A stretch of 64,000 nucleotides of DNA from Canna indica. Lineage: Eukaryota; Streptophyta; Magnoliopsida; Zingiberales; Cannaceae. Location of the stretch: positions 60,709,501 through 60,773,500 of the forward strand of contig CP136896.1 of NCBI GenBank assembly GCA_034359265.1, in the 5' to 3' direction. Below the pieces are notes generated by a model that was not told the DNA's origin, did not search any database, and saw only the letters and a list, made by a program, of their open reading frames with translations. Shown here piece by piece: positions 12,159 through 23,725 of the stretch (within the stretch, counting starts at the first letter, position 1; each line of letters starts with the position of its first letter). The position numbers were made by a program, and so were the translations under genes.

Positions 12159-12515
12159 TTAGTACACAGAGTAACAAATAAAATATATAATTAAAAATAA
12201 GGTAGAGAAAGATTCACCATGTGTCTGAATGACAGGATTGCTCGACGTCCCGACTTCACGTGACTCCTCGTGACAAGTCCATAGAAAATATCTTGGTGCA
12301 AATCCTTTGCTATATAGATGCAGAGTAACAGCTTCCCGATCCAAAAATCGCCCATTCAAGCAAATGCGCCACAGACATCAGATTTTATCACCAACACTAA
12401 CGAATTTTCAATTCGAATAGGCAAAATTTAGGAAGTAAGTTACGGCTAATCGAAACTCATTCGTTAAAGCTTCACGATCAAGACGTCGGTACATCCAACT
12501 TCGATCAGCTGTCAT
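12159..12515 (-). pseudogene. Tnp2 transposase N-terminal fragment (inner element)
   Basis: From the ATG at 12515 the minus strand encodes the transposase-associated domain: DRSWMYRRLDREALTNEF, then ICLNGRFLDREAVTLHLYSK. Two TGA codons interrupt it (in place of a Trp after YSN, and after GDKI), and CPC has become CLW. The fragment runs into the deletion junction at about 12204. It is non-functional. Confidence 0.75.
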
Positions 12516-12971
12516 GATTCTGTCAATCAATGACAATTTCTTCGGTTAATGCCTTTAGGTGAGATGATCCTATTCCATACGGGATTTATGTTATTCATAT
12601 TGCACTAAGTATTTCTTTTAACCGCTAACTTCATCCAAAATTTCGACAACATCTCCCTACAGTTCTCCGAATACGCATATCATCTGGGCACGTATTAGAG
12701 AACAAGAGAGATACTGCTGAAATTTAGAATAAGTTAACGATTTAAAGAAAAACGTAAGTGCAATACAAATAACTATATTCCCAAATTGTCCAATCAGGGA
12801 CAATTCAAGGGTTGTACGTCGTATAAAAGATCATCTACTTCTTTTACACGAACATACAACCCCCGAACAGATCTAAGGTTTTGCTAAATCATATCAGACT
12901 TGTCGATGCGTACGTGAAACATATCAACTCATCGGATGAATGATTATTGTCTAAATATTTCGAGTCAGTTC

Positions 12972-13083
12972 GAGTCTATAGTGGACAATTCCGACACGAG
13001 TCCAAAGTGGACGATTCCGGCGGGAGTCCGAAATGGACGATTTCGGCGCGAGTCCGAAGTGGACGATTCCGGCGCGAGTGCAC
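12972..13083. repeat. 26-bp tandem array in inner CACTA element
   Basis: Five units start at 12972, 12998, 13024, 13050 and 13076, an exact 26-bp period. The consensus is close to GAGTCCGAAGTGGACGATTC followed by CGGCGC. Each unit contains the imperfect palindrome GTCC-N5-GGAC. Related arrays occur at the same place in the other two CACTA elements (23623-23725 and 37351-37500), so the array belongs to the CACTA family. Confidence 0.85.
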
Positions 13084-14179
13084 TGAGGACTACTCCAGAC
13101 TAATTAATATTTTAACTAATTAATTAATATTAATCTACAACATTTTAACTAATTTAAATAATTAACCTACCATTATTAATCTAAAACATAATATTAATCT
13201 AACTAAATTAATCTAAATCCTAAAAATTAATCTAACAAATTAAACAATTAATTAAAAAATAAAAATAAATAATTAATATTATTGCATTTCCGATGCCGGA
13301 GTCTGGTGGACTCTGGCGCCGACGTCCAGTGTTCGGACACTATATAACCTTCTGGCCGCGATCGCTGGTCGAAACCCTATTTTAAGGGTTTCGGTCGGAT
13401 CTACCTACCTAGAACAAATGGGGAAGGCGGGGCGGCGAGGAATACCTAGAACAGACCCGGAGGCAGCGGTCGAAATAGGTGGTCGAGGACGGGGCGGCGG
13501 CAGTAGGATTCAGCGGCGTCGAAAGAGCTCAGCAGGCGGCGCACGACAGCAGAGGAAGAGGAAGGAGGAGGATGGGGCGGGCACCCTGTGCCTGCCCTAT
13601 ATAAAGTTATCGGCAACGGCTCACTTAACCGTTAGAACACCGTTGCTGATAAGTTTATCATCAGCAATGGCTAACGTGTCTGTTAAAAAGCCGTTGCTAA
13701 GGTAATTAATATCTGCAACGACTCACGTGTCCGTTAGAACCGTTGCAAATATAGCATATCTGCAATGGCTTGAGCGGCCGTCAGAACGTTGTTGCAAATA
13801 GCAACGGCTTGAGCGGTCGTTGCTGAAGAACCAATTTCTAGTAGTGTTTGGTGCTGCCCAGGCCATCAGCCATTTACGATAAGTTTTCAGCCACGGCTTA
13901 GTGATGGTCAGCCGTGGGTAAGCCGTGGCTGAAGGTATATCCTGTAATTGAAAAAAATAAAAAATTTATAGATTACAATCTATTTCCAATCGCATATTAC
14001 AATCAGAAAATATCATACACATGCATTTGAAACCAAACATATAAGTTTTACATAAATATCATCAATCTAAGCCTCAAATCGGAGGCAAATAATTATCAAA
14101 ATATCATATATATATACAACCATAAGTATATAAACAACTATCTGTATACAAACAAGTATCAAAATATAAACAAAATACA

Positions 14180-15681
14180 ATAAATCAAAATCTCACAATT
14201 GCGGTGGAGGCGGTGGAGTCGATAGCGACTGGGTCGGGAGCGTCGATTGGGTCGAGGAGTGCCTGCATGTTCTGCATCATCTGTCTCAACTCTTCATTCG
14301 TCTGTCTCTGCTCCTCCATGTCAGCCTCTGCTCCTCCATCGCCTGTCCCTGCTAGGTGAGCTCCGACTCCAAGGTCGCTATTCGGCTCTGGTCCTGCACC
14401 CGGAATGTCGAGGGTCGCTCACCCGCAGCCGGAGGGGTCGGTGCCCCAAGTGACCCGACCACGATGCGTGCATGGCCATTGTCTGCAAAGCCATAAACAC
14501 GATTGTGCTCCCAGCCACCTGCGGCCTCCACCCAAGCTCCTGTGTCGAACTCTTCCGGTGTGCCTCCACGCTCGATCACAGTCATTGTGTAAGTTTCCTA
14601 CACGTGTTTATATTTTAAATATATATAAACTATAAATAAAAATTGTGTAAATCAAATAGACATATATAAATACTTGCCTTTATGATCGAGACTCTGCTAT
14701 CAACGACTTAACGTAATCCCCCGCTCCTTGTTGACGATGGTGGGTGTGCTCAAACACCTCCATCATCGACCGGCGTTGGACGGTGCCATCCTCCGTCACG
14801 CGCATCTTACATTAGAAAATAAATACATTAGTATCATTATACACAATATATAATTTAATTAAAAATAATTAAATTATACATACCATACGACGCTCATGAA
14901 CCGCAAAAGAGATGGAGCCACCAGTGTGGCGCGCCCCCGTGCCGTCCCCCCCTGACATGCAATTCAAGACGCGGTTTGGGAGACCTCCTGCCACTCAGGC
15001 GTGTCCTACCGCTCAACGAGCTGGTCCTACAGAGGGCTAGGAATCCATTCGAGGGTGTGTCCTCGAGTTTGCCCTATCTGTGTGGCCCCCAACCATCTCA
15101 TCACAGTCTGATGGGCCTGTTGAAGCAGCCTGTTATAGCGAGCGCGGGCAACACGCTCCCATGCAGACTCAACAAAAGTGGTCTGGTCCTCTGGCCATGT
15201 ATAATGAGCCTGCAAAAAAAAAATTATTATTATCGATCAATATTTATTATTAACATTAATTTAATAAATAAACTTACCGCGAACTCTCGCCACAATAAAT
15301 CCATATGCTCACGGGGCACGTGAGACCATGTAGGCCACGCACCGTGCATAAACTTCCGGATCGTTCCCGCTATCGTGCGGGGGACGTCCTCCTGCTCAAA
15401 TCTGCACCAAATATAAATTCATATTATGATATTTTGAATTATAAATAAATTATAAGAAATAATTGGTGCATATACTTACCGTCTTTCGCGCACACTAACT
15501 GTTATGCGCAGTTCTCCCTCAGGTGGCAGAGGGAGAATTTTGTTAGGCCCTCGTGGCCTACATCTCAAAGACGACGGTCTTGGATCCGCGGAGGGTGGCG
15601 GAGTGCGGAGGGTGGTGGAGGGATGGTAGCCGGAGGTGAGGGGATGGTGGCAAGATCAGGTGAGGGAACGGTGGACGGATC
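14180..15681 (-). pseudogene. TNPA-like CACTA gene of the outer element (interrupted)
   Basis: Minus-strand exons are recognisable. The C-terminal exon at 14352-14585 has GGTPEEFDTGAWVEAAGGWE and APTPPAAGERPSTFR. A middle exon at 15027-15215 has YTWPEDQTTFVESAWERVAR, the conserved plant En/Spm accessory-protein segment. Further coding-like DNA near 15300-15420 (HMDLLWREFA-type) and a Pro/Gly-rich N-terminal exon follow; the Sirevirus cuts the latter at 15681 and it continues at 23032-23160. No intact open gene remains. Confidence 0.7.
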
Positions 15682-17378
15682 TGTTGGGTCAAATGGCTAC
15701 ACTAGAGGTGGGGTGAATAGTGTGTTTACTAATCAATTAGCCTAAATATGATTTTTAATCGTTTCTTTGGTTACTTAGGCAAATTACAAGTTGAGCGACT
15801 AAATGCGGAAGCAATAATAAAACAATTAAGCACAAACAGAATATCAATGCAAACACAATAATTTTTAATGGTTCGGCCCCAATGCTTACTCCACTACCTA
15901 AGCACCCCGCTTAGGATTTCCAAACTTAGTTTTACTAGATTAATGACGTTTTCCTTACACAGAGGACTTTGGCTCGAAGAGTCTCACTCTTAACCTAAGG
16001 CACTTCCACACCCAGAAGTCTCCGCCTTCTTACCGAGAGCACTCTTCCACCTCAATCCTAAGGGATAACTCAACTAATTCTAGTAAACTATGTTTACACA
16101 AGTGGCTTTACACCTTCTTCACCGAGGTAACTACTTACACAAGACCTAACACTAGGTCTTCTTACAATCTCAAATACAATGAAATTAATAAAAAATATAA
16201 TAATAAATGGAGCAATAAATCAAACAATGAAGTACTTAGCTCCACAACAAGATTCTTAGCTTCATCTTGATGCCTTTAATGATGAATCAATGAAGGTAAA
16301 GCTCAATCAAAGGAATAAGATATCAAAGCTAGGGTTTCTCTAAAAATTAGCTCAATGAAATCTCGGAATTGATCAAGGATGGCTCAATGAAGTTTAGGAG
16401 TGATCAAAAAGTGTGTTAGGAAGGCTTAGGCATGGGTATTTATAGAGCCAAGAAGGAATGAAATGAAACAGGCGGCTCAACGGGCGGAAAACTAGCCATT
16501 TTTGCCGTTCGGTCGCTTGTCGGTCGATCATCGATCGATCGACCGATCGATCGCTAGAGCGACCGCTGGCTTTCTGCGCCTTAAACGCGCTGATTGGTCG
16601 ACCGACGGGTCAATCGAATGAGTCGCAAGTTCAGCGATCCGCAATCCAGTCGACCGACGAACGCACTGCCAATTTTTCACACACTTCGGTCGATCGAACC
16701 TGGACTGGATTGGGCAGTTTGGTTTTGTTTGTTCATTTTTTGGTCCTGTCTTCACTAAGTCTAATTATATAATATTTATTAACTTTAAGTTAATTAACTT
16801 TAAAACATAAATGTTATATAAGGATAATCCCCCATTTGGATTCAATAAAAATATCTAAAAAACCAAAATCTAGTTTTTGAGGTCTAGTACAAATTTTTGG
16901 AAAATAGAACTTTTCAAATTTCTCGGATCAAATAAGGGTAGGCTAAAGGCTTTCAAAAATTCTTAAAAAATATCTCGTTATCTAATTTTGACCCAAGGAA
17001 TAATTATCGCCATTTTTTATGACAATAAACTATCTAGGTCATATAGCCCTCCAATGAGCTCCCTAGGCTTAGTGATTTTCAGGACGGTTTTCGGGTTTTC
17101 ATATTTTGAGATTCGGAGATGGTTTTTGGGTTCTTATGCATTATAAAGAGGATTTACAATATAAACTAGATATCCTAAACCTAAACTCTAACTTTTCGAA
17201 GAATTCGAGCGCGTCGACCAACGTCCTTCCGATTTCTCAATTTCTTTGATATTTCTGATCGAGGACGTCGTGCGCTAACTGATATGGAACCTGAAAGATA
17301 TCTCAATGAAACATTAGTTTCATGTTTGTTATCATCAAAATCGAGATTAAGACCAAGGTTGAAAACCTTAAGCCAACA
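15682..17378 (-). repeat. 3' LTR of gag-only Sirevirus
   Basis: This is 1697 bp, starting TGTTGGGTCAAATGG and ending AAGCCAACA on the plus strand. It is clearly alignable throughout with 21317-23031. It carries the GTCGAC/GGTCGACC-rich block at about 16500-16690. Confidence 0.9.
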
Positions 17379-19790
17379 ACCTCCCCATTTTTGATGATGA
17401 CAAATATCCTTAAGAAAATATATTCATTAAGGTGCAAAGGATATCAAATATGGGATTTCTCCCCCTATCAACATGCATATCTACATAATGGAACTCCCCC
17501 TATCTATATGCATAGTTAATTTATATTTTCTTTCTTTTTTACCTATATTTTTCTCCCTCTTTTGACATCAATTAAAAAGGGCAAGAAAAGCCAACCTATA
17601 GTCAAAGTTGGGACCTAACAACTTGTTTTAATGAAAACATGTAGATCTCAACTCAAGAGATGAAAACATACATACAAGCAAGACTAATCAATACATGATA
17701 TCATATAATACTAAACATAATGTAAAACTAGAAATCATGTATCAAACTCAAGTAATGATATCTTCATGTATCGGTCAACATATCAAAAATCATTTTAGAA
17801 ATGATTTTTCACGAGACAAAATGAGAACGATACCAAAAACATGAACCTAACATCATACTTGAAGTCTCATTCAAAGATTTCAACAAAAATCCAAAGTATC
17901 GAGAAATGAGCATTTGGGAAGAACGATACTTTAAAGTTTCGAAATCCAATTTCAAATATCCAAATCAAATCACATTTATACTCAAGATTTTCAAAAAATT
18001 TATGCCATAAACTAGATTTTTCTAGTGGCATTTTCGTAAATAATTGATTTTTTTTTCAAAAGTTTTCACTTTTCATTCAAACTTTCTAGATATCAAGATA
18101 TAATCATTTAAAGCATGTTTATTAAGTTTGGAATGAAAATGATGTCATTTGATCAAAATTTTACCTTAGCATGTTAACATGAATTTGCTAAGTATTAAAT
18201 TCTAACATTTACTCATGGTTTTTCAAATTTAAACATATGGACACCTAACATGAGTAAATCTAAACATGTTTGTGAAGTTTGGACCTAAAATGAAGTTTCT
18301 AAGTCAATTTATTGACTTAGGTCAACTCTACTCAACTTTAGGTCTCCTAAAGTAAAGTTGTTATCAATTTATCAATTTTCTCATGATTTTTCAATTTTAA
18401 TCACATGGAAGCAAATCGTGAGTGCAGTCAAACATGTTTATCAAGTTTTAACTTAAAATGAAGTCTCTAAGATGAAATTCTACCTATGGCACATTTCATT
18501 GAAACAATGTTTCATGAAATTGCATAAGTATCAAAATTTTATCTACTCATGAGATTTCAATCAATTATCATGCAAAAATATTCATGAGCATAGAAAAATC
18601 ATTTTATCAAGAAAATAGAGGTGTTATGCAAAAATTTTATCACATTGAAACTCATACCTCATTTCTTGAGAAATTCCAAAATTTCCACTTTCTTTTCATT
18701 TTCCTTTAGCCTTCCAAATTTTACCACTTTCTTAACTTGCAAGTAGGCTTCATTAGTATCATAATGAAATAATATACCAACTAGCAAGCTAACTTACTAA
18801 ATAGCAAAGGGTCAATGCAAAGTTTCATTAAAAAATCTCCACCTATGCTAGATAGTAAAGATTCATTTTAAAGAAGTTATCATGATATCAAAAATGAATC
18901 AAAGAGATCTTAAGATATGAAATATTTGAGGAATAAAATCTCTAAACATGTTTAACTAGTTTGGACTTAAAAAGAATATCTCTAATAGTGAATACTAACC
19001 TAGAGCAAGTTTTATTCAATAAAATTTGCCTAAGTACTAAAATTCTACCTACTCATGAGAGTTCAAAGATTTATCATGTAATTCTAATCATGAGTGAAGA
19101 GACACCAATAAAACGTGAATATTGAGGTATTATGATAAGATTTTACGAAATTCAAATACATACCTTTTACATGAGAATTTTGTCAAACTTATCTTTTTTT
19201 CTCCTAATTGTTAGCCTTCCATTTTCATAAATGTTAACTTGCAAGCCAAAATCATTAGTAGCACAATGATATAATAACTAGCAAGTTAGCATACTAAATA
19301 GCAAAGGTGAAATAAAAGTCTTCATTTGAGAATTTCAACCTAAGCTAGATAGTGATAAATTCGTTTCAAGTAGAATTGATATGAAACCAAAACGAATCGA
19401 GAGATCTCAAAATATGAATTTTTTAAAAAGTAAGATCTTCAACCCTTCCTATTGGTTGAAAATTGAAAGGCCACAATGAGCCTACGATTTAAAACCGCAA
19501 GGTCGCTTAGGCCCATTACAGGCTACATAGGTCTCCGAAGAGATCGAAAATCAAAAATCAAAAATGTTTTTGAAACTTATCAAGAGCGGAAAATCTACTA
19601 ATATTAAGCATATGTCAAACTCCAACTATAATTTAAGTAAGAGGGTATAGGAGATGATACCAAAGTACTTTTGATGCCAACCTTACTAAGGTATCAAAAT
19701 GACTTGAAGTTGCAACTTTGAAATGGTATAATCTTTGAATCCTCAAGCAACTTCAATCAACCAACTTCATCTCACCCTTGTGTGGTAGCT
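17379..19790 (-). repeat. non-coding Sirevirus interior made of diverged ~490-bp repeats
   Basis: There is no pol. The region instead contains imperfect direct repeats. For example TTAACTTGCAAG with a following block ending AGCAAAGG occurs near 18730-18810 and 19235-19310. TCTAAACATGTTT with ACTAAAATTCTACCTACTC-like text occurs near 18260, 18440-18545 and 18945-19050. Spacing is about 490-510 bp. The polypurine tract TCATCAAAAATGGGGAGG (minus strand) marks the edge beside the 3' LTR. Confidence 0.7.
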
Positions 19791-19794
19791 CCCC

Positions 19795-21118
19795 CTACAA
19801 TAAAGCAAGAAATTTTTGGTACCCAAATGGCTTTGGGTCCTTGGGGGTTAGTTGGTCTAGGTTTCCAATTGTATTCTTCTTAAATGCACAATTATAGATT
19901 GCATGACGATATGTACCACAACAAAAGCAATGTTCATTAAATTTCTTTTTGTTTTTGCTATGGACATGAGATTTATTATTATAATGTTTGTCATGTGAAA
20001 TATGATGAGTATGAGCATTCTTGGAAATATCATTCCTCTTCTTATGATCATGAGGTTTAAAAGTAGAATGTTTAACATGAGATTTAACATTAGCATGAAT
20101 ATTCCTTTTTGAAAAATCATTTCTACTAAAATTCTTAAATGATGAAATATTTTTCATTTCATTTATTTTCTTGTTTAGGTTTAGAATCTTATTTTTTAAA
20201 TCAATCATGGAGTTATATAAAGCATGCATTTGAGATTTCAACATATAATTTTCCTTTTTGATTTTTGAGTTTTCATTTTTCAAAATCTCATTCTCAATTT
20301 TGAACCCATTTTTCAAGTTTTCATTTTCACGCTTTAAGTCCTTAAGCTCAAGTTTCAACATATCATGACAAGGATCAAATGAGCTAGATTTCAATTTCTC
20401 ATTTTCTAATTCTAAAGCATGCACATGTGAACTAAGTCTAGAATTCTCATTTTTAATCATTTTCAAGAGCAAGGCATACATGATTTTATACTCATCCATC
20501 AATTCATCAAAATCATGAGAGCTAGATGAGTTAATACTATCATTATTATTAATATGACTAGAAGAGGAGGAGTGTACCTCATTGTTATCATTCATGAGAC
20601 ATTCTTTTGAGATGACTTCGTAGTCATGACATGAGGATGCTTCACTTGAGTGGAATGAGGATGTGGAAGGATTCGACCTCTTCTTTGTCTTGTTCTTCAT
20701 AGTAGGGCAGTTCTTCTTCATATGCCCTTTTTCATTGCATACATGGTAAATCACCTTCCTTTTTCGATTTAGTGCTCCTATAACTAGAGTCACTATGGGC
20801 TTCAAAAACCATATTAGTATTGGGTAGATGACAATTGTTATCACTCCCCTCATCAAACGTATTGAGCTCTTCAATTTTTGTATAATTGTAAATTATCTTT
20901 AAGGTAGTCCAAATATCGAATGCGGAAGTACAATGCATGATCTTTTCAAAGACATTATTTTCCAAAGAACAAAATATGCAATTTGTAGATTTAGCATTTA
21001 ATTCAAACATCTCAATTTGTTCTTGGGTCCATACACTCATGTCTTCCTTAGGTCCAATGTATTTAATTTTCACCATGTTAAAAACACCTAAACCTTGAGT
21101 TTTTAAGAAGGTGTACAT
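19795..21118 (-). pseudogene. Sirevirus gag (frameshifted)
   Basis: The N-terminal part is at 20732-21118 (MYTFLKTQGLGVFNMVKIKY). The longer C-terminal part is at 19795-20874 in another frame, so one frameshift lies in the overlap near 20750. The C-terminal part has a damaged first knuckle (YHVCNEKGHMKKNC, first Cys is Tyr). A Lys/Glu/Asn-rich coiled coil follows (about residues 130-245 of the 359-codon frame). Next comes a second, intact CX2CX4HX4C knuckle (CFCCGTYRHAIYNC) ending with SSFH/KDPKPFGYQKFLALL. In Sireviruses Gag forms particles and binds RNA. The frame is otherwise well preserved, unlike pol, which is absent. Confidence 0.8.
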
Positions 21119-21164
21119 TCTAGACTTTCAAAGACCAAAGTTCGATTTATCGAACCTAGCAGGT

Positions 21165-21282
21165 GAGGACGCTACCGACTCTAGTGCCACTTTAATATCA
21201 AGACTAGATGTAGATGAACAGGAGAGGACGCTACCGACTCTAGTGCCACTTTAATATCAAGACTAGATGTAGATGAAATGGT
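21165..21282. repeat. 59-bp tandem duplication in Sirevirus leader/gag start
   Basis: GAGGACGCTACCGACTCTAG starts at 21165 and again at 21224, and the two copies match through ACTAGATGTAGATGAA. It sits between the primer-binding site and the recognisable Gag frame, where the other Sirevirus copy encodes the first Gag residues. It may therefore break the Gag start. Confidence 0.8.
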
Positions 21283-21303
21283 GAAATCTCAGACAACGAC
21301 CCG

Positions 21304-21316
21304 CTCTGATACCAAT
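21304..21316 (-). promoter_or_regulatory. primer-binding site of gag-only Sirevirus
   Basis: The minus strand reads TTGGTATCAGAGC directly after the 5' LTR, complementary to the 3' end of plant initiator-Met tRNA. It sets the element's direction as minus. Confidence 0.9.
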
Positions 21317-23031
21317 TATTGGGTCAAATGGCTACACTAGAAGGGGGGTAAATAGTGTGTTTACTAATCAATTAGTCTAAATCCGATTTTTAATCATTTC
21401 TTTGGTTACTTAGGCAAATTACAAGTTGAGTGACCAAATATGGAACCAATAATAAAATAATTAAGCACAAACAGAATACCAATGCAAATACAAGAATTTA
21501 TAATGGTTCGGCCCCAATGTCTACTCCACTACCTAAGCACCCCGCTTAGAATTTCCAAACTTAGTTTTACTAGATTAATGATGTTTCCCTTACACAGAGG
21601 ACTTTGACTCGAAGAGTCTCACTCTCAACCTAAGGCACTTCCACACCCAAAAGTCTCTGCCTTCTTACCGATAGCACTCTTCCACCTCAATCCTAAGGGA
21701 CAACTCAACTAATCATAGTAAACTATATTTACACAAGTGGCTTTACACCATCTTCACCGAGGTAACCACTTACACACAAGACCTAACACTAGGTCTTCTT
21801 ACAAGCTCAAATACAATGAAATAAATAAAAAATACAATAATAAATGGAGCAATAAATCAAACAATGAAGTACTTAGCTCCACAACAAGATTCCTATCTTC
21901 CTCTTGATGTCTTTGATGATGAATCAATGAAGGTAAAGCTCAATCAAAGGAATGAGATATCAAAGCTAGGGTTTCTCTAAAATTTGGCTCAATGAAATCT
22001 CGAAATTGATCAAGGATGGCTCAATGAAGTTTAGGAGTGATAAAAAAGTGTGTTAGGAAGGCTTAGGCATGGGTATTTATCGAGCCAAGAAGGAATGTAA
22101 TGAAACAGACGGCTCAACGGGCGGAAAACTAGCCATTTTCGTCGTTCGATCACTTGTCGGTCGATCGTCGGTCGACTGACCGATCGACCGCTCGAGCAAC
22201 CGTTGGCTTTCTGCGCCTTAAACGCGCTGATCGGTCGACCAACGGGTCAACCGAATGAGTCGCGAATTCAGCGATCCGCAGTCCAGTCGACCAACGAACG
22301 CAGTGCCAATTTTTCACACACTTCGGTCGACCGAACTTGGACTGGACTGGGCAGTTTGGTTTTGTTTGTTCATTTTCTGGTTCCGTCTTCTCTAAGTCTA
22401 CTTATATAATATTTATTAACTTTAAATTAATAACTTTTAAACATAAATGTTATATAAGGATTACCCCTCATTTGGATTCAATAAAAATATCTAAAAAATC
22501 AAAATCCTTAAGAATCAAAATCTAGTTTTTGGGGTCTAGTACAAATTTTCGGAAAACAATTTTTTTTTAAATTTTTTAGGTCAAATAAGGGTAGGCTACA
22601 GGCTTTCAAAATTTTCTAAAAAATACCTCGTTATCTAATTTTAACCCAAGGAATAATTACTGTCATTTTTTATGACAAGAAACTTTCTAGGTCATATAGC
22701 CCTCCAATGAGCTCCCTAGGCTTAGTAATTTTCAGAGTGATTTTCGGGTTTTAATGTTTTGGAATTCGGGGATGGTTTTTGGGTTCTTATGCATCATAAA
22801 GAGGATTTACAATATAAATTAGACACCCTAAACCTAAACTCTAACTTCCTGAAGAATCCGAGCGCGTCGACCAACGTCCTTTCGATTTCCCAATTTCTTC
22901 GATATTTTTGATCGAGGACGTCGTGCGCTAACCAATATGGAACCTGAAAGATATCTCAATAAAATATTAGTTTCATATTTGTTATCATCAAAACTGAGAT
23001 TAAAACCAAGATTGAAAACCTTAAGCCAACA
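21317..23031 (-). repeat. 5' LTR of gag-only Sirevirus
   Basis: This is 1715 bp. Its plus-strand left edge reads TATTGGG where the 3' LTR has TGTTGGG, a terminal TG-to-TA change. The right edge is AAGCCAACA. GTCGAC-rich palindromes are at about 22140-22330. Confidence 0.9.
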
Positions 23032-23160
23032 AGATCAGGTGGGCGGATGGTGGTGGAAGGTGAAGGGTCAGTGGGTATAGGTGGGGCGGGTGGTAATCGT
23101 CGGGGGGTCCTACGAGGAATGCCTCCTTGGGAACTGATATCTCAAACCATAGCTGTAAAA
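23032..23160 (-). pseudogene. TNPA-like N-terminal exon, distal piece
   Basis: This GC-rich Pro-coding sequence (minus strand) continues the exon cut at 15681 by the Sirevirus. The duplicated AGATC/GGATC marks the join. It ends near a splice-like TAC region at about 23150. Confidence 0.5.
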
Positions 23161-23211
23161 ATTTAATATAATTAGATTATATATAATAGATTAATAGATA
23201 TATTTAATAAT

Positions 23212-23580
23212 TGAATATATACTTCACATTTACAATTATTCATCATCGTCATTATCATCATCCGTGTAATACTCTTCTTCTTGTTCTTCTGTATCGGAAT
23301 CTTGAAATTCTTCTTCTCCCTCATCATCATTCTGTCATTCGTCAACTTCATTATCGTCGTCATCAACATATTCTATTTCCAATTGAACTAACTCTGTGTC
23401 ATCATCCTCGAGTATTTGACTAACTTATTCCACTTTGGAAGGATCTTCTTCTTGATAGAAGTCATCTGCTGGCTCATTCTCTCCAACTACTGGGTCAATT
23501 TTTCCTCTGGCTTTAGTCTTACAGACTACACGCCAATCTGCTCTATCTTTCTTCGAGACGGATATGTACGTGAAACGTAT
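23212..23580 (-). pseudogene. DUF4216-type tail of CACTA transposase gene (outer element)
   Basis: The minus strand encodes KKDRADWRVVCKTKARGKID and an acidic Asp/Glu-rich tail, the same text as 34351-34770 in the full-length copy. Stops and frameshifts are present. The Tnp2 core that should precede it is absent from this element. Confidence 0.75.
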
Positions 23581-23622
23581 CAACTCGTCTTGATTATTTC
23601 CTAAATTTGTGGATGTCGGTGT

Positions 23623-23725
23623 GAGCCCACAGTAGACGATTCCGCACGAGTCCAAGGTGGACGATTCCGGCACGAGTCCAAAGTGGACGATTCCAGCACG
23701 CGCGAGTCCAAAATGGATGATTTTA
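23623..23725. repeat. ~26-bp tandem array in outer CACTA element
   Basis: Units start at 23623, 23648, 23674 and 23704 with the GAGTCCAAAGTGGACGATTC-type consensus. Spacing is 25, 26 and 30 bp. It is homologous to the exact arrays in the other CACTA copies. Confidence 0.8.

Larger units (their letters stand above)
10841..13846 (-). mobile_element. inner CACTA transposon, internal-deletion derivative
   Basis: The termini CACTACTAGAAT (10841) and TTCTAGTAGTG (ends 13846) are flanked by target duplication TTT (10838-10840 and 13847-13849). Subterminal GCAACGG/CCGTTGC words are abundant on both ends. The contents align with the 6.15-kb copy at 32136-38289, but about 3.1 kb is missing. The 3' part of the TNPA-like gene (to about 12204) is joined directly to the 5' part of the transposase gene (from about 12205). 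It cannot encode its own transposase. Confidence 0.92.
15682..23031 (-). mobile_element. gag-only Sirevirus-type retrotransposon, complete with both LTRs
   Basis: Read on the minus strand: 5' LTR 23031-21317, primer-binding site TTGGTATCAGAGC (plus 21304-21316), untranslated leader, gag (21118-19795), about 2.4 kb of non-coding repeats, polypurine tract (ATCAAAAATGGGGAGGT at about 17378-17394) and 3' LTR 17378-15682. The flanks are GGATC on the left (15677-15681) and AGATC on the right (23032-23036), a five-base target duplication with one change. No protease, integrase, RT or RNase H can be found. It must have been mobilised by another element. Confidence 0.9.

Noticed and set aside
23172..23423. 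His/Met-rich open frames on both strands
   Set aside because: They read the acidic GAA/GAT-repeat tail of the CACTA DUF4216 segment in wrong frames.
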